Below are positions 45,130-56,164 of a stretch of DNA of 64,000 bases, in pieces (position 1 is the stretch's first letter; every line of letters starts with the position of its first letter). Both the position numbers and the translations under genes were made by a program. Origin of the DNA: Ciona intestinalis (taxonomy: Eukaryota; Chordata; Ascidiacea; Phlebobranchia; Cionidae); contig NC_020174.2 in assembly GCF_000224145.3 (NCBI RefSeq), forward strand, positions 3,477,026 through 3,541,025, given 5' to 3'. The notes beneath the pieces were generated by a model. It did no database searches and was not told where the DNA came from. It saw only the letters and a program-made list of their open reading frames with translations.

Positions 45130-48100
45130 ATGTCGTTTATGCATTTTGTGAGTATTTTTATCGTGTTTTCGCTGTGTACGTGGAAGACAGGACAGTGTAT
45201 TGATCTTACAACACAAGCTAATGCAACTGGATCATCAGTGGTTTCGAGGTGTGTCGAATTAATAGAGAACTCAGGTGAATATGCGGTAGTTTTGAAATAT
45301 TGTAGAAGGTCGATGAAAATAGGACACCTTTTCGTTCTATTTTCTTATCCAATTTGGTAGTAAGAAAATTTAAACATTTATAAAACCGCATTCTCACGAC
45401 TCCATAGACCGTTGTGAATTGTTTAAAACACGATCAGGATAATTAGACGTTTTATGCTAAAGTGTCCCATCTCTCCCACAATACTATATAATCTTTATCG
45501 CTTGATTCAGGAATTTTTCGCGATGATTCGAACCTGTTACGTCGGCTTGCTTACGTTGAAACAACTGACGGTACATCATATACAGCAAATCAAGGTGGAA
45601 TATGGAAGGTATATACATATTAATTGTTTATAGCCTAAAACTAAACTTAAATGTTATAAATGAATAGCGCTGTAGCACAATTGGTTGGCGCGCCTGTCCC
45701 GAACCCAGAGGTAATGCGTTCAATGCTTTTCGCTACTAACATTATGGCGTATGTGTTCAGCAAGACACTTAACGGCAATTCCTTTTCGCAAGACACTAAT
45801 TAATGGGTTGTCCAAATTATCAGTCACACATAAAAAAATATAAAATCCCCAAAAAATAATCACCCACAAAGAAACATACTTGATAACTCGTAAGCTAACA
45901 CGAAATGTATGAAAGAGCATACCCGTGTTTAACGACTGCCGTTTTCCCGCCGCCATGCGAAATAAAAAAAAAAAACGATACATTCGCGAGGATAAAGTAA
46001 GTTACATTGAATGTAAGGTTTTTCACCCTCGCGTTGTGGTTGGGGCAACTACAATCGTTATAACGACACCCACGTTCTGTTTCAAACACCCATACCTGAC
46101 AGTTCAGACAATCCATTAGTAACCACTGGGTTTGTGCAATTGCCTTCAAGTGTCTTGACCAAGGATACACACGCCTACAATGGTAGGAACATCGGGCCTC
46201 GGAACTCGTAAACGCTTGGATATAGAGGCTCACTTTGCGACGGCGCTGAGAGTTTCATTATAAATCACATTTTCTCTGTTTAGGTTTCACAGTTTGTATT
46301 TACGGAGCTCCAATCTCAGAACTTTAACGCTTCGATCTATTACACTGCAGTGATGAGTCATTTTTCCATAGATTGGCAATCTGTGACGTATGCTGACTTA
46401 GACAAACCGCTATATTCTGCTTTAGCAGCGAGATTGGTAATTGCACATGCAGAAATAATAGTATCTGGTACTATATCTACGGACATCAACGTTCAGGTAA
46501 CAAGAGTTCCACTTATAACTTATGATATAGTAGGGTGGTGGAAGACGTACACCTTTAGCTCATAATATTTAAATATCCTGATCGTGTTTTAAACGATTAA
46601 CACCAGTCTATGGGAGTCATGAGGATATGGTTTTATAATTCTTTAAATGTTCTTTGTTTACTACCAAATGGGTCGAGAAAGTAGAATGAAAAGGTGTCCC
46701 ATCTTGCCTCACTCTACTACATATTTGTAAACTACTTTCTTCATATTTCTACATATGTATTCAACAGTACAACACTTGGGCGTTTTATTTCCATGACAAC
46801 CAACAAGCGACGACTCTTTCTGAATTCACCACTTTAATCGCCCAGATTCCTACACGTAAGTCAAGTGTACACACTGTAGCACAGTTGGTTAGCACGCCTG
46901 CCTGTAACCCAAAGGTAATGTGTTCAAGGCTCTTCGCTGCTACCATTGTGAACATATGTGTAGTGTACTTGGGCAAGACGCTTAATGACAATTGCTCCAA
47001 CCCAGTGGTCATGTCGCTATTTCCTGTCTTTTCGTTTAGAAATACTTTTAATGTTTTACTACCGTAATCGAAAAGAAAATAAAACTATAAAATTAACGGT
47101 TTATTTGTCTCTTCGATTACGGTAGCGAAGATCTAAAAATGTTTAAACGAAAACGAAAAGACAGAATATAGCGACAAAACAACAGTTGGTAAAACACGCT
47201 TACAGTTAAAGCATTTATGTTTAATTGGAACAAAATAAGTGATAAATAAAGTTTTTATATTCTTATTATTAGAATGCCAATCAGATCAAAGGGATATTGT
47301 TTTGCTGATTGAAAGTTCATCTGCCATACCCACAGCTGACTTTAACAACATGAAAGCATTTGCTCTTTCTCTAATCGGCAGGTTTAGTATTTCTGTCAAC
47401 AAAACAAGATTTGGAATCATGCAGTTTGCCAATAACCAAATGGTATGGTTCGCATGTAGTGGTACAGTTGTATTCAACTTTATATATATTGTTGTCTTAT
47501 ATAACCCTATTTTTATAACTGCTTGTTAATTAAAAAACTGAAAACTATACTTCGAAACACAGACAAAGTTGGAAGTGTTGACATATTTACCCTTGGCATG
47601 GCACTTAATTTGCATTGCTCCCACCCAATGGCTAGACAAACATTTAAATATTTAAAAAAATAAACAACCAAAAAGTTACATATGTTGGAAATGTAATTGA
47701 CACAAGTTTTATGATATAAAACACATGTGACTATTGTTGCCCAGCCACGTAAGGATGAATAAGTTACATTTATTTATAAGTAACACTTTATTTGCTATTA
47801 AAATAATGTTTGGCGTTGTGGCAAAGAGGTTAGCATGCTTGCCCCCAACCCAAAGGTAATGGGTTCAACCCTCATTGCTGCTATCACTCTGTCATTAGGT
47901 GTATGAAACAGAACACCTGTGTTATAAGTTATAACCACTGTCGTTTTGGGCCATGCAAATGTAAAGCAAGTTACATTCATTTATTTAAAATGAAATTCAT
48001 TTATTTATTTTCAAACTCAGTGGACCCTAATTGGTTGTTCAAATTATCAGCCACACATAGAAAAAAATAGCGAAAAAACCCACAAAGTAACATACTTTGT

Positions 48101-51100
48101 AACTGTAAGCTGGCCAATGTGTCCGAAAAGCGCAAGTTACATTTATTCAATCATTCAAATAACGTTACCTAAATACAGGAAATAGTCAGCATAAGAGATG
48201 GTGTTGATTTGGCGAATGTCACTAATGCTATTAATGGAATGACATTACTTAATTCTGAACCAGTCCGAACAGGAATAGCAATTGCTCATGCTGTTTCTCT
48301 TTTCACAAGCAGTGGAAGAGGCATAAATGGTGGATTTGCCACAGTAAGTAAAATGATTTGGTTTCAACCATACATTTTAACTAATGCTATTTCCCACACC
48401 TTTTATCTTTAGTATGCTGTCTTAATGTTGTTTTGCTGTTGGTTTCCTTTACTTTGTTTTTAAATAATATGGTTTTTGCTGTCATTATGAAAGAGATAAA
48501 AAAATGTGGTTTTTGTTATTATGTTATTACATAGTATGGTCGTTTCTAAGTGAAAAGTCTAACAATTTGTGTTGTAAAGTTTTTTCATTCCAAATATAAA
48601 TTTCGTTTCAAAATTAGAAAAAAATCCAACAAAAATTTAAACATTTTTTACGGTCACCTTTGTCTCTATTAAAAGTTTAACTTAAATAAAATAAATGGCT
48701 TCTTTGACTGCTAGGTGTAACGACCATGCTTATTTTCTTCCAATTGAATGTAAATATGTTTTTTAACTGTAGGCGTGTTTTAACAACTGTTGTTTTGTCG
48801 CTATATTCTGTCTTTTCGTTTAAAATATTTCCTAGTCGTCGCTACCGTAATCGAGAAGACAAATAAAAGTTATTATTATATTATTATTGTTTTTTTTATA
48901 TTTCCAGGTATTGTAATGTATGTTTTATTTTGATAAATTGAAAAAATAACTTGTTTACATTTCTAGGTGCTTGTGGTGATCACAGAACGACCAAGTATCG
49001 ACAATGTTAGTGTTCCTGTGGGCAATGCTGTTGCAAGCGGAATCGACATTCTATCGGTTGGGGTGGGAAATAACATAGAAATGGTACGTTTTATAATATT
49101 TTATATTATCATAGTGTTTCATAACAAACCTAATGTGATAAATTGTTTGTTTAGAGTGAAATTACCAGCATTGTTTCGGCGTCGAATAACATTTTCTACT
49201 CGAGTTCTTTCACATCGCTTTTAACCTTGACGGAAAGTGTTACAAAAGGAGTTTGTCGGGGTATTTTGTGTAGAAAGCCTAAGTTTATTGAACAATTAGA
49301 GGTATCAAAGTCAAATTTAAATTATTTGATCATGCTTAAAAAAAATGTTTTTCGCTTTTGTTTTTTAAGATAGAAATAAAATTAAAAAATTCACTTTTTT
49401 GTTGTGGCCGATAATTTGGACAACCCATTAGTAACTACTGGGTTGGAGCAATTGCCGTTAAGTGTATTGCCCAACGACAATGACCCTACTATGATATGTT
49501 ATGATAAAGGCAAAACAAATTTTGGGAGTTTTGAAATTGTTATATTTGACATAATAAACCGTATCCATGTTTTTAGCTCAGATTGTGACGTCAGGGAATT
49601 TATCTATTTCTGGCACACTTTTTCCCTCTACAAGTCAGTCTATCAGGCTTACACTGTCTGCAATTGGAACTGGATTTCGGTTGTCGACTACTATAGGAAC
49701 TATCACGGCATATTTTTCAACTACAAATAACTATCCAACATCAGCTGTGTATGACAACAGGTTAAACCATTTTTATTTATTGGTTGCTTGAATAGTAAAG
49801 TTCTAACTCTTTTTTCCAAGTTGATTGCATTTACTTTAAATTAACGAATCTATATAACATACTTTATTCTCGTGCGGTCGAAAGACGACAGTCTTTATAA
49901 CACGGGTGTTCTGTTTCAAACACCTCGTGCCAGCTTACAAGTTATCAAGTATGTTACTTTGTGGGTGATTGTTTTTTAGGATTTTTTCATTTTTTTATGT
50001 GTGACTTATAAAAAAAATCATTAGTGACCACTGGGTTGGAGCAATTGCTGTTAAGTATCGTGCCCAAGACACACCCCCACAATGATAGCAGCGACAAGTA
50101 TAAAAAACAAAAGAAAACATATTGACTAATAGTCAAAGTTATCTTACTAATTTTGCAAATACTTCTGTTATTTTGAAACGCAAACTATTTTTTATTTTCA
50201 AATTAATGTACCTTACTTTATCCTCACGTGCTTGAAAAAACGCCAGTGGTTACAACACAGGTGTTCTGTTTCATACATCCTGTGCCTGCTTATGAGTTAC
50301 AATATATATAACTTTGTGAGTGATTATTTAAACATTATCTATAAAGGTAATTCTTTTTTCAGAATGGTTGTGAATATTCCAAACACAATATTCTTTTACA
50401 ACTACACACCTCCAGCTGCTCAACTCAATAACGGGCAAATAGTGATGTACGTTGGATTGGAATGTACGTCCACTTTACCAACAATATATCAATTGGATAT
50501 TGGAACACCATATGTGCCAACTCGTAAGTTCACTTGAAAAAAAATTGTATGTAACTCACTTTATTCTCGCGAGGCTGAAAAGCAATTGTTATAAATAACA
50601 CAGTTGTTCTGTTTTATACACCTCATGCTTGCTTATGAGTTACAATGTATGTAAATTTTTTATCCTTATATGGTGGGACAACTACAATCGTTATAACATG
50701 GTTGTTCTGTTTATCTCTCTCTCACGAGTTACAATGTATGTAACTTATTTATTCTCCATGGTGGGACAGCAATAGTCGCTATAACACAGCTGTTCTGTTT
50801 CATACACTCTTTCCTGCTTACAAGTTACTGCCTATCTAGATTAAACCGGCGCCGTGGCGTAGTGGTTAGCGCACCTGCCTCTAACCCAGAGGTAATGGGT
50901 TCAAGGCTCGTCGCTGCTACCATTGTGGGCGTATGCGTCCTTGAGCAAGACACTTACCGGCAATTGCTCCAACCCAGTGGTCACTAANNNNNNNNNNNNN
51001 NNNNNNNNNNNNNNNNNNNNNNNNNNNNNNNNNNNNNTCACCCACAAAGTAACATACTTGGTAACTCGTAAGCTGGCGCGAGGTGTACACCCGTGTGATA

Positions 51101-54100
51101 ACGACTGTCGTTTTCCGGCCACGCGAGGATAAAGTAAGTTACATTCATTCATTCAAGTTACCACATTTATGTATAATAAATGTTTCAATAATTAAAAACA
51201 AGCTAGTTGTTAAAAAATCATCAGATTTTTTTGTTTCTTATAGTTCCTCCTGTCCAAGTTGTTTCTGTCAGTGAAGCGCCGCTTTCCGATGCAGAAATTG
51301 CGGGCATAGTCATTGCTTGTTTGATATTTCTTTGTGGAATTATCATTGCAGTGGTTTATTATTGCTGCGCAAGGAATTATCCAATAGCTGCACAAAAAAA
51401 GGTTCCAATTTTTACGAATGATACCAAGCCTAACTTAAATTTCACAGATGAGAATACTTACTGGTTCTTTAACCATGATTCGCTAATTAATTCTTGAAAA
51501 AAGATCTCCAATTTATTATACAAAAAAATTACCACAGTATATTTGAAACACTGATAAAATAAAACCACTGGAGCGTGGTATCTGGTTATGGTATATATTA
51601 AAACTACTAATAATATTGTAATACCAATATTTGTTTTGAAATTGTGGTGCAATTTTATAGAATATAACCTTCCACAATGGGGAATGGCCCATGTCATATA
51701 CATTTGGCATATCAGGTTATTTTTTAGGGAAAATATTATAACACTGGTTTATCATAAGTTTCATAACAAAGTTAAAATGAGTTAATGTTATGACGGTACC
51801 AATAACTTCTTTAAGTTAATATTAAACAATAGTTTTTGACATTACAGTTTATTTTTCAAGTAAAAATATTTTATTACTGGTTAAATATAATAATAAAATA
51901 TTTTAGGAGGGAGTTGAAAAAGTTGCTGTTGCCGTAAAAGGACGGTGAGTTCACTGAATCAAGCGAATGTATAAATTATGACGCCATATCTTGAAAGGTT
52001 GAATACAAATGATCCAAACTACTTTGTCTTGTTTATGCCAGTCAGGAAAGAAAAACATAACTAAAACTAATTCTTAATCTTAACTAAATCCTTCCCTTTC
52101 TTTATACCAATTTTATTTATTTTTTACTAATTTTTGTTGCATGTTATGTTACTAATTATAGTACGTTGGGGGAAGATGGGACACCTTTAGCACATAATAT
52201 CCAAATATCCTGACCGTGTTTTAAACAATTAACAACGGTCTATGGAAGTCGTGAGGATTTGGTTTTATAATTCTTTGAATGTTGTTTGTTTACTACCAAA
52301 TGAGACAAGAACATTGATTGAAAAGGTGCCCCATCTTTTCCTACCCTACTATATAACTAAACTTGATTAACACGCAGTGCTGTGAACACCAGTATGTTTT
52401 CGTCACAAATTTTGACGGTAGATTCGGAAACTCCAGAACAAATTAAAAAGTAAGTCAATTTTTTTCGTAAATTTAGTTTGCCATATTTTGTGCATGGAGT
52501 AGAATGATTAACTGTGCGGGGTTTATTTCAGACCGCCAACAACTGAAGTTGCTGTTAACACTCCACTAACACCTGCCTCTGCCGACGAGAGGTATCTTTT
52601 CTTTTAAATAATTTCCATAACCAAAACACAGAACAGAAGTGAAATTTAAATTGTTTTAGCTTCAGTCCAGTGCAGGCTATTGATGATGAAGAGACTGTTA
52701 TTCGCGAACGCTTGCATAAGGCTGTTGTAAACAAAGATATATCATTGATTGTCGCGAGTCTTGTAGATTTTCGAAATCTTGAATTAAGTGACAAAGATGG
52801 TGATGTCATACTTGCGGAAAAAATAATTTCGGTGCAAAACTGCAAAGAAGGTGCATTTTATAAAATCTTACTTTAAAAACAACCGAAGCTTGTTTGTTCT
52901 CTTCGTTGCCACCATTGTGGGCATATGTGTGATTGGGCAAGACACTTAACAGCAATTGTAGTCACTAATAGGTTGTCAAAATTATCAGCCACACATAAAA
53001 ACTAAAAAAATTCCACAAAAAATAATCACTCACAAAGTAACATACTTGGCAACTCGTAAGCTGACACGAGGTGTATAAAACAGAACACCCGTGTTTAACA
53101 ACTGTCGTTTTCCTGCTACGTGAGAATAAAGTAAGTTACATTTTTAATTTCTTTCTTAAGGGTGTATAGAATATGCAAACAATTTTTAAATCTCTTGAAA
53201 ATGACTTCTATTTTATATATATAGGCTTAAGCTTTGCAATGGCAAAAAGAAATGTCCATTATTTACAAAGAGCAATATTTGATGCCAAACAAAAAAACCA
53301 TCAACAAGAATTATCACAAGAAATTCAGAATGCAGAAATATTATTAAAAGACTTGAATAAAATTCAGGTGCAAATTATCATCATTTCCTAAAATTTAACA
53401 GATCTATAATTTTCTGGGGTTTACGGCCTAAAAAAGTAACCTTTAAACAAAGGTTAAACACAGAATGACGTTTTTTTTATTAAAGGTACTCAAGTTTTAT
53501 GAACAGAATACAGTTCTTTTATTAAAGTTACTGAACTGCTTAATAATTTATATATATATATATAAAATATAATTTATAATAACAGAGTTGCACAGCTAAG
53601 CTGAAAGCTGCCATGGACAATGATGATGTCGATCTCGTCGAACAGCTCACTTTTGAACTTCGGAAACTTTGTGGGTCTGACCATTCGGCAGTAGATAAGT
53701 TGCTGGAGGTTTATCGCTGTAAAGATGGTGGGTTTATGTTACATTAACGTGTGTGAGTTATTATTACAATAATAGACCTGTGCAGGGCAAAGTGGTTAGC
53801 GCCCCTGCTTTTTACCCACAGGTAATGGGTTCAAGGCTCGTTGTTAGGTAGCATTGTGGGCGTATGTGTCCTTGGGCAAGACAGTTAATGGCAAATGCTC
53901 CAACCCAGTGGTCAATAATGGGTTGTCCAAAATATTAGCCACAAATAAAAAAATCCCTTTTTAAAATAATCACCCAAAAAGTAACATACTTGATAACTCG
54001 TAAGCTGGCACGAGGTGTATGAAAGAAAACATCTGTGTTTAAAGATTGTCATTTTCTGGTAAGAAGTTACATACACACATACACACATACCAATAGACCT

Positions 54101-56084
54101 TGAACGATCAATGAGAACACGCGACTTGGAATTGGTCACTACTACACTTGATATTATTGAAAAACGAGGTTACGAGTCTGAACTCCCAGTAGAAGTAAAG
54201 CAAGCTAAGCGGATGAAACGTGAACTGGAGTATCTTGAAAAGGTTTGTATTGCAGTATAGTGCATGAGACCGTATTTGCTCTGACAAAGTGTTCACTCAT
54301 TTGTTGTCTGAGAAAGTAATATTCACCTAGAAAGTTTAATACTACGTAAATGCATTGCATGGTATTTTTTCTGAAAAGTTTTTCCTAATGGGTTGAGAAA
54401 AAAAAAAATCATCACCCTCACCCAGAAAACTAGACTAGGTAAATGTATTGCATTTAAAGTTGTATGAGACGGTATTTGCTCTGAAAGGTTTTCACTAATG
54501 GGCTGTGTGAGAAAAGAATAAAAACCAAGAAAGTTAGATACTAGTTAATTGTATTGCATTTAAATATGCATAAAACTGTATTTTTTCTGAAAAGTTTTTT
54601 TATATGGGTTTTCTCAGAAAAAAATCATCACCCAGATAGCTAGACTAGGTAAAAGTACTGCATTTAAATTTGTATGAGACGGTACTTTTTCAAAAAAGTG
54701 TTAACTAATGTGTTATCTAAGAAAAGAATAATCACCCAGAAGTTTAGATACTAGAACTAGTTAATTGTATTGCATTTAAATATGCATAAAACGGTATTTT
54801 TTCTGAAAAGTGTTCACCAATAGGCTGTCTGAGAAAAGAATAAAAACCAAGGAATAGGAAATTCATAACCAGAGACAAAATATTATAGTTAAAAGATGTA
54901 CTACCTCTGATAAATAATTTGTTAAAAATATTAGGTTCGTCGTGATGTTTTAAATTTAAACCAAAGTCGGGTCTCGGAGATAAGAAGTTATGGAAAGCCA
55001 CCACCGGGTGTCCATGGAGTTATGAAGGCCGTGTATCTCATACTTGGTCATCCAAATGAACTTTTGGAGGTTCGTGAAATATCATTATTATTTTCATACT
55101 TTTTTTTAAAAAAATTGACATTTATTGTGAAAATTAAAATAATGAAAATGAATGAATGAATGTAACTTACTTTATCCTCGCGTGGCTGGAAAACGACAGT
55201 CGATATCACACGGGTTTAACACCTTGTGCCAGCTTACGAGTTACCAAGTATGTTACTTTGTGGGTGATAATGTATGAACATAATGTTAATGACTGGAAAA
55301 GAAAAACTATTAAAAAGAGATTGTATAGTAATTAATTGTACTTTATCCAAAGAAATGGGGAAACATTCAGACATTAATGGGTAAGACTGGCAAGGACGGA
55401 CTTCGTCGGCAAATTCAAGCAATCGATCCAAGAAAAGTGAATTTGGAGAAAGCTCAAACTGCCTTTTCGATCATTGAGCAATTCGACCTGGCATCAGTGC
55501 AGGAACTCAGTTTAGGACTTTCTCTTTTCTACATATTCGTACGTTTTTTGTCTTGTTTTATTTTTTATATATAATAGGGTGGAGGAAGTCTATTTTTGTT
55601 TGATTTTTTTGTCTGATTTGGTGGTAAACAAAGAACATTTAAAAAATTAGAAAACCGCATCCTCACGACTCCCATAGACTGTTGTTAATTGTTTAAAACA
55701 CGATCAGGATATTTGAATATTATGTGCTAAAGGTGTCCCATCTTACCCCGCAGAACTAAACATAACATCAATGTATGTGCTATATGTGTCTTATCTTATC
55801 TAGCAATTCTATATATTACATGGCTGTATGTGCTAAAGGTGTCCCATCCTACCCCGTACTAAATATAATATCATTACATGTGCTAAAACGGCCCATCTTA
55901 CCCCACAGTACTATATATTATATCATTCGCATTTTGTCAGGTTCGCTCCGTAATTGAAGAAGTGGAGAAGTTACACACTGGTGTGTTGAATGCGCCGTCA
56001 CCATTCGACTACCTACGTGCTACAGCAACACCAAGGCCAAACTGGGACAAACTACAAGCAGCCGGTTATAACATCCAACGATAA
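45130..56084 (+). CDS. vWA-domain, single-pass membrane protein with dynein-stalk-like tail (possible fusion)
   Basis: Twenty-one exons are in one frame: 45130-45274, 45511-45608, 46284-46496, 46768-46855, 47273-47442, 48179-48343, 48967-49083, 49155-49301, 49582-49760, 50363-50523, 51244-51401, 51907-51944, 52378-52449, 52532-52591, 52660-52850, 53225-53367, 53586-53727, 54097-54242, 54935-55069, 55353-55538 and 55941-56084. The product would be 965 residues. It begins with a signal peptide (MSFMHFVSIFIVFSLCTWKT). A GIFRDDSNLLRRLAYVETTD..GGIWKV domain follows. A vWA domain (DIVLLIESSSAIP, RTGIAIAHAVSLF, VLVVITERPS) comes next, then a Ser/Thr-rich beta region. A transmembrane helix (IAGIVIACLIFLCGIIIAVV) is followed by an acidic linker, four ~45-residue helical repeats and a C-terminal stalk-like module. 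Without the weak donor at 51402 (AAG/GTTCCA), the transmembrane exon reads to a stop at 51497. The gene could therefore end there, and the rest would be a second gene. Confidence 0.7.
45301..45490 (-). mobile_element. MITE, orientation B, left end lost
   Basis: Ends 20 bases before the acceptor of vWA-gene exon 2. Confidence 0.75.
45664..46005 (+). mobile_element. SINE, full length
   Basis: Plus-strand copy with a short insertion near its tail. It forms an inverted pair with the next entry. Confidence 0.75.
46006..46250 (-). mobile_element. SINE, diverged
   Basis: Minus-strand copy tail-to-tail with the preceding one, giving a potential large hairpin. vWA-gene intron 2. Confidence 0.65.
46528..46722 (+). 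mobile_element. MITE, orientation A, full length
   Basis: vWA-gene intron 3; ends 45 bases before exon 4. Confidence 0.85.
46868..47012 (+). mobile_element. SINE 5' half
   Basis: tRNA-like head and start of the middle, cut off by an R3 copy. Confidence 0.75.
47012..47240. repeat. Head-to-head R3 inverted pair
   Basis: A minus-strand R3 end (47012-47085) faces a plus-strand copy (47090-47240), joined at their 'TTTATTTGTCTCTTCGATTA' ends. vWA-gene intron 4. Confidence 0.7.
47560..48160 (+). mobile_element. Three decayed SINE copies
   Basis: Fragments at 47560-47775, 47812-47985 (with tRNA-like head) and 48010-48160, all plus strand. The last tail ends 20 bases before the acceptor of vWA-gene exon 6. 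Confidence 0.6.
48700..48885 (-). repeat. R3 copy, full length
   Basis: vWA-gene intron 6. Confidence 0.7.
49400..49495 (-). mobile_element. SINE middle fragment
   Basis: Central segment only. vWA-gene intron 8. Confidence 0.6.
49845..50100 (-). mobile_element. SINE, head-less
   Basis: 3' block and middle. vWA-gene intron 9. Confidence 0.7.
50200..50335 (-). mobile_element. SINE 3' fragment
   Basis: Ends 27 bases before the acceptor of vWA-gene exon 10. Confidence 0.65.
50545..50835 (-). mobile_element. Tandem SINE 3' ends
   Basis: Three successive ~90-base copies of the 3' block, each starting 'GTATGTAACTTA..TTATTCTC' or similar and ending 'GAGTTACAATGTATG'. Confidence 0.65.
50846..51165 (+). 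mobile_element. SINE, full length, interrupted by a gap
   Basis: Well-conserved copy with A box TGGCGTAGTGG and B box GGTTCAAGGCT. The A-rich linker is replaced by 50 N (50988-51037). Confidence 0.85.
50988..51037. other. Assembly gap (50 N)
   Basis: A run of N inside a SINE copy. Confidence 0.99.
51244..51401 (+). other. Transmembrane exon of the vWA gene
   Basis: Encodes a short stem and a 20-residue hydrophobic helix (IAGIVIACLIFLCGIIIAVV), then YYCCARNYPIAAQKK as membrane-proximal cytoplasmic sequence with two possible palmitoylation cysteines. Reading on past 51401 gives 31 further codons and a stop at 51497. Confidence 0.75.
51500..51900. other. Intron or intergenic stretch without features
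   Basis: Lies between the possible early stop (51497) and the exon at 51907. No promoter, repeat or poly(A) signal stands out, apart from generic AT-rich sequence. Confidence 0.35.
52159..52355 (+). mobile_element. MITE, orientation A, abutting an acceptor
   Basis: Ends 22 bases before the exon at 52378. Confidence 0.85.
52900..53150 (+). mobile_element. SINE, head-less
   Basis: Middle plus 3' block. Intron between the first two helical-repeat exons. Confidence 0.75.
53778..54078 (+). mobile_element. SINE, full length, tail abutting an acceptor
   Basis: The tail ends 19 bases before the exon at 54097. Confidence 0.8.
54245..54850 (+). repeat. Intronic tandem repeat, ~110-bp units
   Basis: Five or so diverged units contain 'TATGAGACGGTATTTGCTCT', 'GAAAAGTTTTTCCTAATGGG' and 'AGATACTAGTTAATTG'. 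Confidence 0.75.
55145..55278 (-). mobile_element. SINE 3' fragment
   Basis: 3' block in the intron inside the stalk-like module. Confidence 0.7.
55572..55917 (-). mobile_element. MITE, orientation B, followed by repeated right ends
   Basis: A full copy to 55757 is followed by two more right-terminal pieces ('GTGCTAAAGGTGTCCCATCC', 'CCATCTTACCCCACAGTACT'). It is a small tandem of element ends in the last intron of the vWA gene. Confidence 0.7.
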
Positions 56085-56100
56085 ATTACAAAAAGACGGG

Positions 56101-56106
56101 AATAAA
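56101..56106 (+). terminator. Poly(A) signal of the vWA/stalk gene
   Basis: AATAAA 17 bases after the TAA at 56082-56084. Confidence 0.55.
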
Positions 56107-56164
56107 AATTTTTCTCTTTTTACACTGCACTGTGCAAACTTTTATATAAATATGTAAAATGTGT

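Larger units (their letters stand above)
47273..49301 (+). other. vWA domain exons
   Basis: Four exons (47273-47442, 48179-48343, 48967-49083, 49155-49301) encode the Rossmann-like vWA fold. The metal-site motif 1, usually DxSxS, reads E-S-S-S-A. The threonine motif is T in VRTGIAI. Motif 3, usually TDG, reads T-E-R. The fold looks intact, but both acidic metal-site positions are Glu or shifted. Confidence 0.75.
52660..54242 (+). other. Helical repeat exons of the vWA-gene tail
   Basis: Exons 52660-52850, 53225-53367, 53586-53727 and 54097-54242 each encode one all-helical unit of about 45-60 residues. The rough pattern is L-x2-A-[MV]-x3-D-x3-[LV], then a second helix with A-x2-[LI]-L. One repeat per exon suggests growth by exon duplication. 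Armadillo/HEAT-like or spectrin-like packing is possible; the family is not recognised. Confidence 0.6.
54935..56084 (+). other. Dynein-stalk/MTBD-like C-terminal module
   Basis: Exons 54935-55069, 55353-55538 and 55941-56084 encode about 155 residues. A coiled-coil end runs into SEIRSYGKPPPGVHGVMKAV, the form of the dynein heavy chain stalk before its microtubule-binding head (helix, then PP-x2-V-x2-V-M-x-A-V). A W-x-x-I-Q-x-L-M block and a helical bundle follow, ending EEVEKLHTGVLNAPSPFDYL and GYNIQR. There is no AAA ATPase motor in this window. Similarity is judged by eye. Confidence 0.5.

Noticed and set aside
54900..54970. Possible frameshift in the stalk-like exon
   Set aside because: On checking the length and phase of the exon (135 bases at 54935-55069), the frame is open throughout.
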